The position numbers and the translations under genes are program-made. A DNA stretch of 64,000 bases from JAMXLO01 sp963791495 (GTDB lineage: Bacteria; Pseudomonadota; Alphaproteobacteria; Acetobacterales; Acetobacteraceae), in contig CAWBST010000027.1 of the NCBI GenBank assembly GCA_963791495.1, positions 1 to 64,000 on the forward strand. The letters are read 5' to 3'. This document shows, one piece after another, positions 9,589 through 18,379 of the stretch. Within the stretch, counting starts at the first letter, position 1. Every line of letters starts with the position of its first letter. The notes under the pieces were generated by a model. The model was not told where the DNA came from. It did not search any database and saw only the letters and a program-made list of their open reading frames with translations.

Positions 9589-11241
9589 TCACTCAGCGAG
9601 GCGAAGGCTGGCCAGCTGGTTGGCGACCTGGGTGAACGCGCTCTGGAGATTGGCCGCCGTCGGGCTCTCGATATAGTCCGCCGCGCTCGACGCGCAGGCT
9701 TGTAGACGCGGTTTGTCCGCGCTGGCGACCTCGAAGCCGATGATATAGACGACAATGCTTCCTGCTGTGCCGCCCGCCGACTTCATGGCGTTGCAGACGG
9801 CGGTGAAGCGCGAGCTGAGGGCGGGGTCCGCGTGCGTCTGGTCGATGGGACTTGATTGTTGCGCTCGAGAAGGCAGCGTTATACGCGGAGGAGGAGGCAT
9901 TATACTTGTTGGTTACGCGCCCGTACGCATCGTATAGCAGCTCTGACCCCGTGGCCGATGAGCACACGCCACTGCTACTGGACCCGCAGGTGCTCCCGTA
10001 GGCCGGCTGCCAGTTGTCATCCCCGTCGGTCAACATCACGACGACCTTCTTCATGTGGGACGTGTTGTAGGGCAGCGGCAGTGCGGGTGTGTTCGGTATG
10101 CCGGCGTTCGGGTTTTGCCAGACGTTGCCTGCCAGTTGGGGCTCAGCGTGTACCAGGCACCCTGCAGTCCCGTGACCGTCGTGGTGCCACCGCTCTTTGC
10201 TGGTGCCTGGATGGCATTCACCGCGTTCTGCACGGCGGTCCTGCTTGCCGTAAGCGGCTGGATCGGGCTGAGCGCGCACAGGATGTTCGGACCCACCGAC
10301 TGGCTCTGGCTCATGCCCATAGTAGTGTGCAGGTAGTTGTACATATAGTTGTTGTTGAGGTCAGTCTGCGATGGCGCGCCATTGCCGTTGCCGGCGTCCC
10401 AGTCGTTGTCGCCAAGACAATATTGGGATTGCTGCCGGACGGCTGGGATAGGCGTTGGTAGTGGTGCAGCGACCCGTGGCCGTCCCTACCAGCTTGTAGG
10501 TGCTGGGCCAGTAGTATGGCCTGAACTTGCTTCCGCCTGTGGGTGCTGCCTCGCTCAAGTCGCTCCCGTTCCGCAGCGCCTCGATACAGCCGGTCCACTT
10601 CGTGACATCCCAACCGGCGGCATGTTGGTTGTGTCCAGGAAGCCCGAGTTCGCCGTGCCTACGTTGATCGTGCGCGCGAAGGGTACCGACGGAGACCCAG
10701 AGATTCAGCTGCGTGTCCTTGTTGCCGTAGAGGATGCCCAGCAGGGTCTGGACCGCCGCCTTGGCCGCTGCAAGTTTCGTCTGCCCGTCCGGACACAGTG
10801 TTCATCGAGGATGTCTGGTCCAGCACGAGCGCAACCTCGAGCCCCGAGCCCGCGCGCTGTGCCACGGCGTAGTCCGAGGAGGAGACATTCTGTTTCGAGA
10901 TGACCCCGAACAGCGTGGTCGGGATGGTCGCAGTCGCAGAGATGTGGATCTTCGAGGAATCGTTGGCATCCGGGGTGATGAGGGATCGCTGACGGTAGCG
11001 CCGAGGTAGTTGTGGCTGCCTCCGCCCTGACTGAACTGCGCCCAAAAGACGGCCGTCGCCTGCGCATTGCGGTTCGGATCGGAAATTTGGCGCGCTGCCA
11101 CCAGAGAAGCGGCATCAATCGCCGTCTTGAGCCGGTCCTCGACAGCCACGCGCGGGCGGTGTCGACCGCCAGGCCGGCGCACCCGATCAGCGCCACCATC
11201 ACCAGCGCCGTAATGGCGGCAGTCGCTCCGCGTTTGTTCAT
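9589..11241 (-). pseudogene. tadG: TadG-like vWA-domain pilus protein, multiply frameshifted
   Basis: TadG proteins have an N-terminal pseudopilin-type membrane helix (Tad-like domain) and a C-terminal von Willebrand factor A domain. ATG 11241 gives MNKRGATAAITALVMVALIG, then DTARAWL. After a shift the text runs DRLKTAIDAASLVAARQIS, then IHISATATIPTTLFGVISKQ. The vWA metal-site motif reads EVALVLDQTSSMNT (DxTxS form). A later strand reads VVVMLTDGDDNWQPAYGS and the end reads GSIVVYIIGFEVASADKPRL, finishing at 9589. These pieces lie in all three frames with at least five switches. The gene is complete in content but not translatable as written. It follows the TadE-like gene after 13 bases. Confidence 0.8.
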
Positions 11242-11254
11242 GCGATCACCTCTG

Positions 11255-11852
11255 TCACTTGGTGCAATCCGGCTGGGCATTGTTTACGAGTGTCTGCGAG
11301 TGAGGCGCGTCAGGAGCGCGCGACAGGAACAGTGTCGTGCCGTTCAGCACCTTGGGCAGGACGGTGCCCATGAAGCCGGCGCTGAACACCCAGGGCGTTC
11401 TGCGGCAGGGAGACCTCGGTCACCAGCAGCATCTGGCCGGCGGGCACGAGGAAACCTTCCGTGATCGTCGCGGGCCCGTTCACTGCGCTGCCGACCGAGC
11501 TGGTCTGCATTGTGCCCGTTTTCTTCTGCCACGCGACGTTTTTCGTGCCGTTCTTCAGGTCCACCGCACTGATGATCACGCCCCCCTTGGCGTTGGCGCC
11601 GGTCACAATGCCCAGGCTTCCGACAATCTGTTGTGCGTAGGACCAGAACTGGTTGATGTCGCCCGAATCGGTGATGCTGTTGCATTGGGAGACGAGCTGG
11701 CCGACCTGCACGGCCGTGGCATCGAGGCGCAACTGCGAGCGGATGAACTGGACGAGGTCGGCCGTCGCCAGCGCCAGGACGATCAGCACCGGCGCGACGA
11801 TGGCGAACTCGAGCGCGGCCACACCGCGCCTGTCTTTGCTAACACGTCGCAT
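11255..11852 (-). pseudogene. TadE/G-like pseudopilin, one frameshift near the 3' end
   Basis: This is a TadE-like minor pilin. ATG 11852 gives MRRVSKDRRGVAALEFAIVA followed by a membrane helix (APVLIVLALATADLV). The RRGVAALEFA motif is the usual TadE start, comparable to a pseudopilin cleavage region. The frame is good down to LPQNALGV near 11390. The next frame then gives a much more protein-like end, FSAGFMGTVLPKVLNGTTLF to QPDCTK, stopping at 11255, 13 bases before tadG. A single-base indel near 11388 is therefore inferred. Confidence 0.75.
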
Positions 11853-12334
11853 TGTCGAAAGGCTCGTTCTTGACGACCACGGTCGCCTGATGCGTCAGGC
11901 TGCCCGAGCGGCCGACGAGGTTGACCCAGGCACCGGTGAGGAAGGGCTGCACGTAGGTCACGGTGTAGGTGACGATCTGCCCTCCGGCCCCTGCTCCGGC
12001 CACGGGGCCGCTGCCGCCGCTCAGGCCTGAGGCGCTTCCATAGGATCCGGTCGAGACGGTGAGACGGTCGCGTCCTTGAGGAAGCCGCCATGTGAGCCTG
12101 TGATGATCCAGCGGATGGTCTGCGACCGACAGGCGGGTAGGCTCACCTGGCAGCGTCGCCTGTCCCGTGATGCCAAAGCGACTGGCGCGCAGCACGGCCT
12201 CATCCAATGCCGCCCCCGTCGTGAGCTGCCAGCGATATTTCGATGATCCCGATGAGGATGGCCACGAAAGGAATTGCGATCAGGGCGAATTCGACAGTGG
12301 TGGTGCCACGCCGGGAGCGCAGGAGGCGCCGCAA
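11839..12334 (-). pseudogene. TadE-like pseudopilin, multiply frameshifted
   Basis: This is a second TadE-type minor pilin, upstream of the first and overlapping its start by about 14 bases. The N-terminus reads LRRLLRSRRGTTTVEFALIA with a membrane helix IPFVAILIGIIEIS. A TTG near 12334 behind aagaagg is the likely start. The frame is lost near 12205, continues as DEAVLRASRFGITG, moves to TIRWIITGSHGGFLKDATV in another frame, and ends as TYVQPFLTGAWVNLVGRS to 11839. At least three frame segments are needed to read one TadE protein. Confidence 0.72.
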
Positions 12335-12609
12335 TACCTTCTTATTTCGGGGGGGATGCGACGATCTGCATGCTGTCATCCGCTCCGACACGCCTGTGCC
12401 GCACTCGGCAGGAGGAGCGTGATGGCAGGAGCGCATTCGGCTCGGTTCCTCAGTCAGCATTACTCTTGCCATGATTGATCCGGCGGCGGCGATCGCAGGA
12501 TAGGCTCGCACGACCTACAAAACCGTTACTGGCAAGCAGCAGATATCGGCTACCCGCCTGTCCGCAAAACGAAATGCCCCACAACTGAACGTCGAGTGAG
12601 AGATATCGC

Positions 12610-13537
12610 TCAGTGCGCCAGGTGCGGGATGACCGGCGCTGGCGGCGTCAGCACCCGGGGCAAATTCTGCGCGGGTTCGGCCAGGTGCTGGATGGTCCCA
12701 TCCGACTGACTCAGACCGCCCAGCCCACCAGGCCCGATTACGCGGGGAAGTCCCATCGGGGTCCGTGAGGCTGGGTCGAACGGCGTCACCACCCGCACAA
12801 GCCGCGCCTGCGGCGAGAGCAGCACCGCGTATGCCACTTGCACCTCCGGCTCTCCCCAGGGCGCATGCGCCCTGATCCACGGCCAGACGGCACGGACCTT
12901 CTGGAGATAAGCCGCGCCGAGCAGCGGTATCGCCGAGTGATAGGCAGCGACGGCGCCGTCCCATCCCGTGCTGCCCAGTCGCCCCATGCTCAGGATGCGC
13001 GCGGCCGCCCGAGCATTGGCTTCGGGGTCGAACGCCTCCTCCAGGCTCGCAAAGGCATATGGATGATAGAACAGGTCAACCTGAAAGCAGCCGACGTCGA
13101 TCACGTGCGCGCCGCGTCGCTGCAGGGCACGCACCATGCCCACGGCCGCGGCCTTGCTCGGCTGGTAGTATCCCTGGCCCTCGGCGTTGATGGTCCAGGG
13201 CCAGATGATCGGGAACGTCCCGGCGGGCGCCCTACGACCGCTCTCCACGAGGCCGATCGCCGCAAGCAGACCCTGCGGCAGGTGCCAGTCGCGTTCGGCT
13301 TGTCCAGCCGCCCTTGCACACATCGAGGCTGGGATCGTCGTAAAATTGCTGCCCGGCGGCATTGTCGAGGGTCGACAATGCGACTGCCCCGACAGCGACG
13401 ACGATGGTCGTGATCCGCGCGCCGCGGCTGGCGCTGATGCGTCGGCGTGGGTGCGCGTGCGGCTGTTTGATCGGAACCGGCCCCCAAGTGTGTGGCGAGT
13501 CGCCGCGTTGCACCATGCAGTAGGGCGCCGATGTCAT
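12610..13537 (-). pseudogene. Lytic transglycosylase (SLT fold) of the pilus locus, one frameshift
   Basis: Muramidase-type transglycosylases open the peptidoglycan for trans-envelope machines and often accompany Tad loci. The N-terminal frame from ATG 13537 (alternative ATG 13516) has a membrane/signal segment ITTIVVAVGAVALSTLDNA and continues to FYDDPSLDVCKGG. A shift near 13315 leads into CARAAGQAERDWHLPQGLLA. The SLT core follows: AIGLVESGR with the catalytic Glu, then GAHVIDVGCFQVDLFYHP and ANARAAARIL. The C-terminus to 12610 is proline-rich. Apart from that one shift the gene looks complete. It is the most upstream gene of the - strand pilus group. Confidence 0.75.
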
Positions 13538-13561
13538 CGTCAGGCACCCATCAATACGCCG

Positions 13562-13603
13562 AAAATACTGTCCGATATCATTGGAACATTACCGTAGTAT
13601 TTT
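13562..13603. promoter_or_regulatory. Inverted repeat in the divergent promoter region
   Basis: AAAATACT (13562-13569) and AGTATTTT (13596-13603) are perfect inverted arms 26 bases apart. They sit in an unusually AT-rich patch between the transglycosylase gene (- strand) and the ClpP-like gene (+ strand). This could be an operator for a dimeric regulator or a weak bidirectional promoter. No regulator can be named. Confidence 0.35.
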
Positions 13604-13623
13604 CCCTGTATCATGATTGGGAC

Positions 13624-14346
13624 ATGCACCCACAAGTGCCTGACGCGGAGCCGCAACGGATGAGACATCATTACAAGGGACGGCGCATTGCCGCCCTGAT
13701 CTGCGGATTGTGCGCCTGCACACGCCGTCCGTGGTGCTTGCGCCTGCCGATCGTCGGCGTCCTTACCCTGCTGACGATGGGGCTGGCACGGGCGGCGCCG
13801 ACCTTCGAGTTCGAAGGCCCCTACGCGGTAAGGGTGCTCAACCAGGGTCTGGAGATCGAGATAATCGGCACCTTCTCCTGGGCGCTCCCGCAACAGGTCA
13901 ACGTGGCACTTGCCGAGGCACCGCAGGCGCGGGTCGTGCGGCTCAACAGTCCCGGCGGGCATATCAAGGCGGCACTCGAAATCGCCGACATGATACGCGC
14001 CCGCAATCTCGACACCTATGTAAGCCGGATGTGCGCCTCGGCGTGCACCATCGCCTTCCTGGCCGGCCACCAGCGGTTCGCCACCGAAACCGCGCGGCTT
14101 GGATTCCACCAGGCGCACGGGCCGGGACTGTCGCCTGCGGACAGCAACCAGTTGCTCCAGGAAGTGTACCAGAAATTCGCATTGCCGCCTGCGTTCGTTG
14201 CCCACGTCCTGCGCACCCAGCCGCAGGACCTGTGGGTTCCTGACCTTGCCGAACTCCGCAAGGCGGGGGTTGTCACCAATATTGTGCCGGGCGGTGCGAT
14301 CGCCGCCGCGGCGGACGTGGGTCCGGCGTCACTCCGCGGCAACTGA
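13624..14346 (+). CDS. Exported ClpP-like serine protease family protein
   Basis: This is a 240-residue protein of the ClpP/crotonase superfamily, resembling the COG3904 periplasmic group. A membrane or signal segment (residues about 40-58, IVGVLTLLTMGLARAAP) ends in a plausible cleavage site. The core has VVRLNSPGGHIKAALEIADM (oxyanion region), Ser139 in CASACTIAF and His162 in GFHQAHGP, the expected serine and histidine of a ClpP/SppA-like active site. The start ATG 13624 is the first in frame after the AT-rich intergenic patch; ATG 13660 is possible. It lies divergently from the transglycosylase and may act in the envelope. The substrate is unknown. Confidence 0.75.
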   Translation: MHPQVPDAEPQRMRHHYKGRRIAALICGLCACTRRPWCLRLPIVGVLTLLTMGLARAAPTFEFEGPYAVRVLNQGLEIEIIGTFSWALPQQVNVALAEAPQARVVRLNSPGGHIKAALEIADMIRARNLDTYVSRMCASACTIAFLAGHQRFATETARLGFHQAHGPGLSPADSNQLLQEVYQKFALPPAFVAHVLRTQPQDLWVPDLAELRKAGVVTNIVPGGAIAAAADVGPASLRGN

Positions 14347-14622
14347 AACACCGTATCGGCGCGGCCTTCCCGGCAGCGAGAAACGTCGGGTGCAGCCCGG
14401 CTACGCCGCAAACTCGGTCTATGCCCATCTCGAAGTGCTGATCGCGCAGGCTCGGAAGGTCATCTCCATGGACCACAGGATTGCAGCCTACGGGTTGTCA
14501 CGTACGACCGCGTATCGGCCATTCGGACTAGGCAGCCGTCCACCAACCTCTGCCTCCTGGCCGAATTGTTAACCTCGTAAAGGAAGTTGTAATGTTCCGC
14601 CATCCAATCGGAGGCGACGGTG

Positions 14623-15387
14623 ATGATGATCCTACGAGTTGGCGAAGCCGGCCCCCTTGCGTCGGGCAGCTTCGCGGAAAATCTCCGGACCTCCGGCATT
14701 CGCAGTGAGTGCGCGGCCACCGGGCGGGAGGCCCTGGAGTTCCTGCGCCTCTACGATTACGACCTCGTGCTGATGGACCTGCAGCTCTCCGATGGTCCGG
14801 CGCACCAGGTAGTGCGTTCGATGCGCGCCGCCTCGCTCAAGGTCCCTGTCCTGATCGTTTCGGACGCCGCTGCGCCGCTCGACGCCAAGGTGAAGGTGCT
14901 CGACCAGGGCGCCGATGACGTCCTGACGACCCCGTGTGACATGCGGGAACTGCTGGCTCGCGTCCGCGCCGTCGTACGACGCAGCCAGGGGCACGCCAAG
15001 TCGGCTCTGACGCTCGGGCCGGTCGAACTGTGGCTCGACAAGCGCGAAGTCCTGGTGCACGGGGTCTCGCTGCACCTGTCGCGGCGGGAGTATGCGATCC
15101 TCGAGCTGCTGTTCCTCAGGCAGGGTATCGTGCTGAGCAAGGACGCGTTCCTCAACCACCTCTACTGCGGCGGTGACGAGCCTGAGATGAAGACGATCGA
15201 CGTCATCATCTGCCGCCTGCGCAAGAAGCTGACGCTGGCAGGCGTGCCGAGTCTGATCGATACGGTGTGGGGTTGCGGCTACATCCTGCGGGATCCGTCG
15301 CCAGAAGCGGTTGAGACTGTTGCGGAAGACCAGCCTTGCGCCGCACCGTCCTGGCAGGAGCACATGCAGGCAGCCATGGCTGCCTGA
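14623..15387 (+). CDS. CtrA-like OmpR-family response regulator with degenerate receiver
   Basis: This is a 254-residue response regulator. Residues 1-118 are a receiver domain. Asp52 (LVLMDLQLSDG) is kept. The acidic pair that binds Mg is reduced (VGEAGP, only Glu8), and the conserved Lys of the TKP motif is Thr103 (LTTPCD). Residues about 130-232 are a winged-helix DNA-binding domain strikingly close to CtrA: SRREYAILELLFLRQGIVLS and DEPEMKTIDVIICRLRKKLT. A short extra C-terminal tail ends in HMQAAMAA. The start ATG 14623 lies 7 bases after GGAGG; GTG 14620 and ATG 14626 are alternatives. It is a CtrA paralogue that probably binds a CtrA-like TTAA-type site but may not depend on phosphorylation. 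Confidence 0.82.
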   Translation: MMILRVGEAGPLASGSFAENLRTSGIRSECAATGREALEFLRLYDYDLVLMDLQLSDGPAHQVVRSMRAASLKVPVLIVSDAAAPLDAKVKVLDQGADDVLTTPCDMRELLARVRAVVRRSQGHAKSALTLGPVELWLDKREVLVHGVSLHLSRREYAILELLFLRQGIVLSKDAFLNHLYCGGDEPEMKTIDVIICRLRKKLTLAGVPSLIDTVWGCGYILRDPSPEAVETVAEDQPCAAPSWQEHMQAAMAA

Positions 15388-15482
15388 GGAGACCGTCCGG
15401 CCACTCCCACCCGGGACTTGAGCCTCGCGCACTGTCGGGATCACAATGATCCTTGCGTGCGACAGGCTGGTTCGGGAGTGCC

Positions 15483-16703
15483 ATGCGCGTTCTGGTCATG
15501 GGCGGCGGCGTGGTCGGCGTCACCACCGCCTTTCAGTTGCTGAAGGACGGCCACGAGGTCGTTCTGCTGGAGCGGCAGGACGGAGTGGCGCGCGAGACGA
15601 GCTGGGGCAATGCCGGCATGATCGCGCCGGGACATTCCTTCGTCTGGTCCTCGCCGCGGGCGCCGTGGATCCTGCTGAAGTCGCTGTTCCGCAAGGACCA
15701 GGCACTGCGCTTCCGCTTCTCGACCGATCCGCGGCTTTACACCTGGTCGCTGAAATTCCTCGCCGAATGCACCGAGGCGAAGGCGCGGCGCAACACTCTG
15801 CGCAAGCACCAGATCGCGATGTACTCGCAGCGCGTGCTGCATGAGGTGATCGCAGCAGAGCCGCTGGACTACGACCGCAATGCCCGCGGCGTGCTGTATT
15901 TCCATCGCGACCAGGCGGCGCTCGAGGCAGGCGTCGCGCATATGCAGATCCTCGCTGATGACGGGCAGGAGATCCGTGTGCTGGATCGCGCGCAGGTGCT
16001 GGAACTCGAGCCGGCGTTGCAGGGGAACATCGTTGGAGGGATCTATTGCCCGACCGACGAGACCGGCGATTCGCACAAGTTCACCCGTTCGCTGGCCGAC
16101 CGCTGCGTGGCGATGGGCGCGGAGGTGCACACCAGCACGACGATCACCGCGATCGACGCGGCAGGCGACGCGGTGGCGTCGGTGCGTGCCAATGGCCAGG
16201 CGTTCAAGGCGGACGCCTATGTCATGGCGATGGGCAGCTACAGTCCGAAGCTGGCGCGCACGGTCGGGGTCGACCTGCCGATCTATCCCATCAAGGGCTA
16301 CTCGCTGACGATCCCGATCGGCAACCATCAGGCGCCCCCGACCATCGGCTCGGTGGACGAGACCAATCTCGTGGCGATCTCGCGCTTCGGCGACCGCGTG
16401 CGCGTCACCGCGACGGCGGAGTTCGCGGGCTACGACGCAACCCATAAGCCGGCGGACTTCGCGTTCATGCAGTCGGTGGCGCAGGAGCTGTATCCCGACG
16501 GCGCGGACTATCATCGCGCCGAGATGTGGGCAGGACTGCGGCCGATGACGCCAGACAATCTGCCGGTGCTCGGGCGCAAAAAGCATCGCAACCTGTGGTT
16601 CAACACCGGCCATGGCCATATCGGCTGGACGATGTCGCACGGGACTGCGCGCATCACTGCCGATCTGATCGGCGGGCGCACGCCGGCGATTCCGATCGAC
16701 TGA
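15483..16703 (+). CDS. dadA: D-amino-acid dehydrogenase (FAD-dependent)
   Basis: This is a 406-residue FAD oxidoreductase of the DAO/DadA family, which oxidises D-amino acids at the inner membrane and passes electrons to quinone. The N-terminal dinucleotide motif is VLVMGGGVVGVTTAFQLL. It is followed by the family segment RETSWGNAGMIAPGHSFVWS. The C-terminal FAD/substrate region reads WAGLRPMTPDNLPVLGR and NTGHGHIGWTMSHGTAR. The ATG 15483 gives the normal DadA length. The upstream ATG at 15447 would add residues without similarity. The next gene, an Asp/Glu-racemase relative, starts 11 bases downstream, which suggests joint use of amino-acid enantiomers. Confidence 0.85.
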   Translation: MRVLVMGGGVVGVTTAFQLLKDGHEVVLLERQDGVARETSWGNAGMIAPGHSFVWSSPRAPWILLKSLFRKDQALRFRFSTDPRLYTWSLKFLAECTEAKARRNTLRKHQIAMYSQRVLHEVIAAEPLDYDRNARGVLYFHRDQAALEAGVAHMQILADDGQEIRVLDRAQVLELEPALQGNIVGGIYCPTDETGDSHKFTRSLADRCVAMGAEVHTSTTITAIDAAGDAVASVRANGQAFKADAYVMAMGSYSPKLARTVGVDLPIYPIKGYSLTIPIGNHQAPPTIGSVDETNLVAISRFGDRVRVTATAEFAGYDATHKPADFAFMQSVAQELYPDGADYHRAEMWAGLRPMTPDNLPVLGRKKHRNLWFNTGHGHIGWTMSHGTARITADLIGGRTPAIPID

Positions 16704-16714
16704 GGGAGGGGCGC

Positions 16715-17492
16715 ATGGACGCGGATTCCGGCTTCACCGATCTCGGCGTTCTCCCCTGCTCTCTCGATGCGGGACTCGCGGCGCGCGCGGCGATCGGACT
16801 GCTGGTGCTGGCAACCGATCAGACGATGGAGCACGAGTTCCGCCACCTGATCCGGCTGCCCGGCGTTGCGGTGTATGGCGCGCGGCTGTTCAACGATGCC
16901 GACATCACGCCGGAAACGCTGCGCGCGATCGGCGACCGCATTGCGCCGGCGACCGAACTGATCCTGCCGTCGCTCCACCTCGATGTCGTGGCGTTCGGCT
17001 GCACCTCGGCCAGCATGGCTCTGGGCGAGGAGGAGGTGTTCCGCCAGATCCGCCGCGTGCGCCCCGAGGTCGCCTGCACCACGCCGGTGACCGCGGCGTT
17101 CGCCGCATTCAAGGCGCTGGGCGCGCGGCGGATCGGCGTGCTGACGCCCTATGCGCCGGAGGTGAATGAAGTGGTGCGCGCCTATCTCGAACGCGCACGG
17201 ACCCACGGTGGCGGCGTTCGCGACGTTCGACAAGCGGGACGACCGCGAGGCGGCGCGGATCACCGTGGACTCGGTCGCCGCGGGCATCGCCGCGTTGGCG
17301 CGCAGTGCGCGGCTGGATGCCGTGTTCGTGTCATGCACCAGCCTGCGGCTCGCCGAGAGCGTGGCGGCCATCGAGGCGGATGTGGGAATCCCGGTCACCT
17401 CAAGCGATCATGCGCTCGCCTGGCACTGTCTGCGACTTGCGGGCGTGAATGACACTGTGCCGGGCGCGGGGCGATTGTTCGAGTGCGGCTGA
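16715..17492 (+). pseudogene. Aspartate/glutamate racemase-family protein, one frameshift
   Basis: This belongs to the Asp/Glu racemase, maleate isomerase and arylmalonate decarboxylase superfamily. The first half (MDADSGFTDLGVLPCSLD on) carries the first active-site cysteine in VAFGCTSASMALG. The second half carries the partner cysteine in VFVSCTSLRLAES. The halves lie in different frames, with the switch near 17200 (ERARTHG to PTVAAFATFDKRDD). The span of 778 bases is one more than a multiple of three, fitting a single indel. The repaired protein would have about 259 residues, normal for the family. It is paired with dadA. A sequencing error is possible because everything else is intact. 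Confidence 0.75.
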
Positions 17493-17503
17493 TCGCCCGC
17501 AGG

Positions 17504-18328
17504 CTATCCCTTCACGCCGCCCATCGTCAGCCCGGCAACCATGTAGCGGCGCAGCGCGTAATACACCACGATCGGTGGCAGCGCATACACCAGTGACATG
17601 GCCATCATGTAGTTCCACGGCGCCTCGTCGCTGTCGAAGAACTGGTCGATCGCGGCCGCAACGGTCCAGCTGCGCTCCGAGGTCAGTAGCAGGAACTGGT
17701 ACTGATACTCGTTCCAGGCCATCAGCAGTGCATAGGTGGCGACTGCGGCGAGTGCCGGCGTCATCAGCGGCAGATAGATGCGCAGATACACCTGGAGTGG
17801 TGTGGCGCCATCCACGCGTGCTGCCTCGTCGAGCTCCATTGGGATCAGCTTGCCGTACTGGTGAAAGATCAGGATCGCGTAGGGCGTGGCAAATGCCACT
17901 TCGGCCGCGATTACCGACCACAGGTTGTTGGTGAGCCCGTATATGCTCATCAACCGAGTGAACGGAATCACCAGGAAGGATGCCGGTACGGCGTAGGTGA
18001 TCAGCGGCAGGTGCCCAAACAGCCACGCCTTGCGCAATTTCATGCGCCCCATGGCGAACGCCGCCAGCGACCCTATGGCGACTGTAAGCGCCATGGTCGC
18101 CAACCCCATATAGATGCTGTTGCCGAACTGATTCCAGAATCCTTCCAGGTAGCGATTGCCCTCCGTGAAGACCGCGGTGAAGCTTTCGAGGTTGGGCTCC
18201 GCTGGGTAGACCGCGCCGGTAAACTCGTCGCCGTCGTCGCTGAGCGCGATCAGCAGCAGGTTGTACACCGGCAGCAGTGTCCAGAACGCGATGAACACGC
18301 CCAGGGATCGCCGCGGCGACCTTCCCAA
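17504..18328 (-). CDS. ABC importer permease, MalG type (set 2)
   Basis: This is an inner-membrane permease of a carbohydrate-type (CUT1) ABC importer, with about six helices. The EAA loop that contacts the ATPase reads ELDEAARVDGATPLQVYLRI. The C-terminus AGLTMGGVKG is identical in style to the set 1 permease at 19329-20216, of which it is a clear paralogue. The annotated start is a TTG at 18328 (LGRSPRRSLGVFIAFWTLLP). The paralogue has about 20 more residues, and the neighbouring frame upstream (LALSAGRPRVRRPRRYVGK) could supply them if there is an indel near 18300. It is the last gene of a six-gene - strand cluster and converges on the racemase gene. Confidence 0.82.
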   Translation of the reverse strand: MGRSPRRSLGVFIAFWTLLPVYNLLLIALSDDGDEFTGAVYPAEPNLESFTAVFTEGNRYLEGFWNQFGNSIYMGLATMALTVAIGSLAAFAMGRMKLRKAWLFGHLPLITYAVPASFLVIPFTRLMSIYGLTNNLWSVIAAEVAFATPYAILIFHQYGKLIPMELDEAARVDGATPLQVYLRIYLPLMTPALAAVATYALLMAWNEYQYQFLLLTSERSWTVAAAIDQFFDSDEAPWNYMMAMSLVYALPPIVVYYALRRYMVAGLTMGGVKG

Positions 18329-18379
18329 CGTAACGCCGCGGCCGCCGCACGCGCGGCCGGCCGGCGCTCAACGCGAGGC

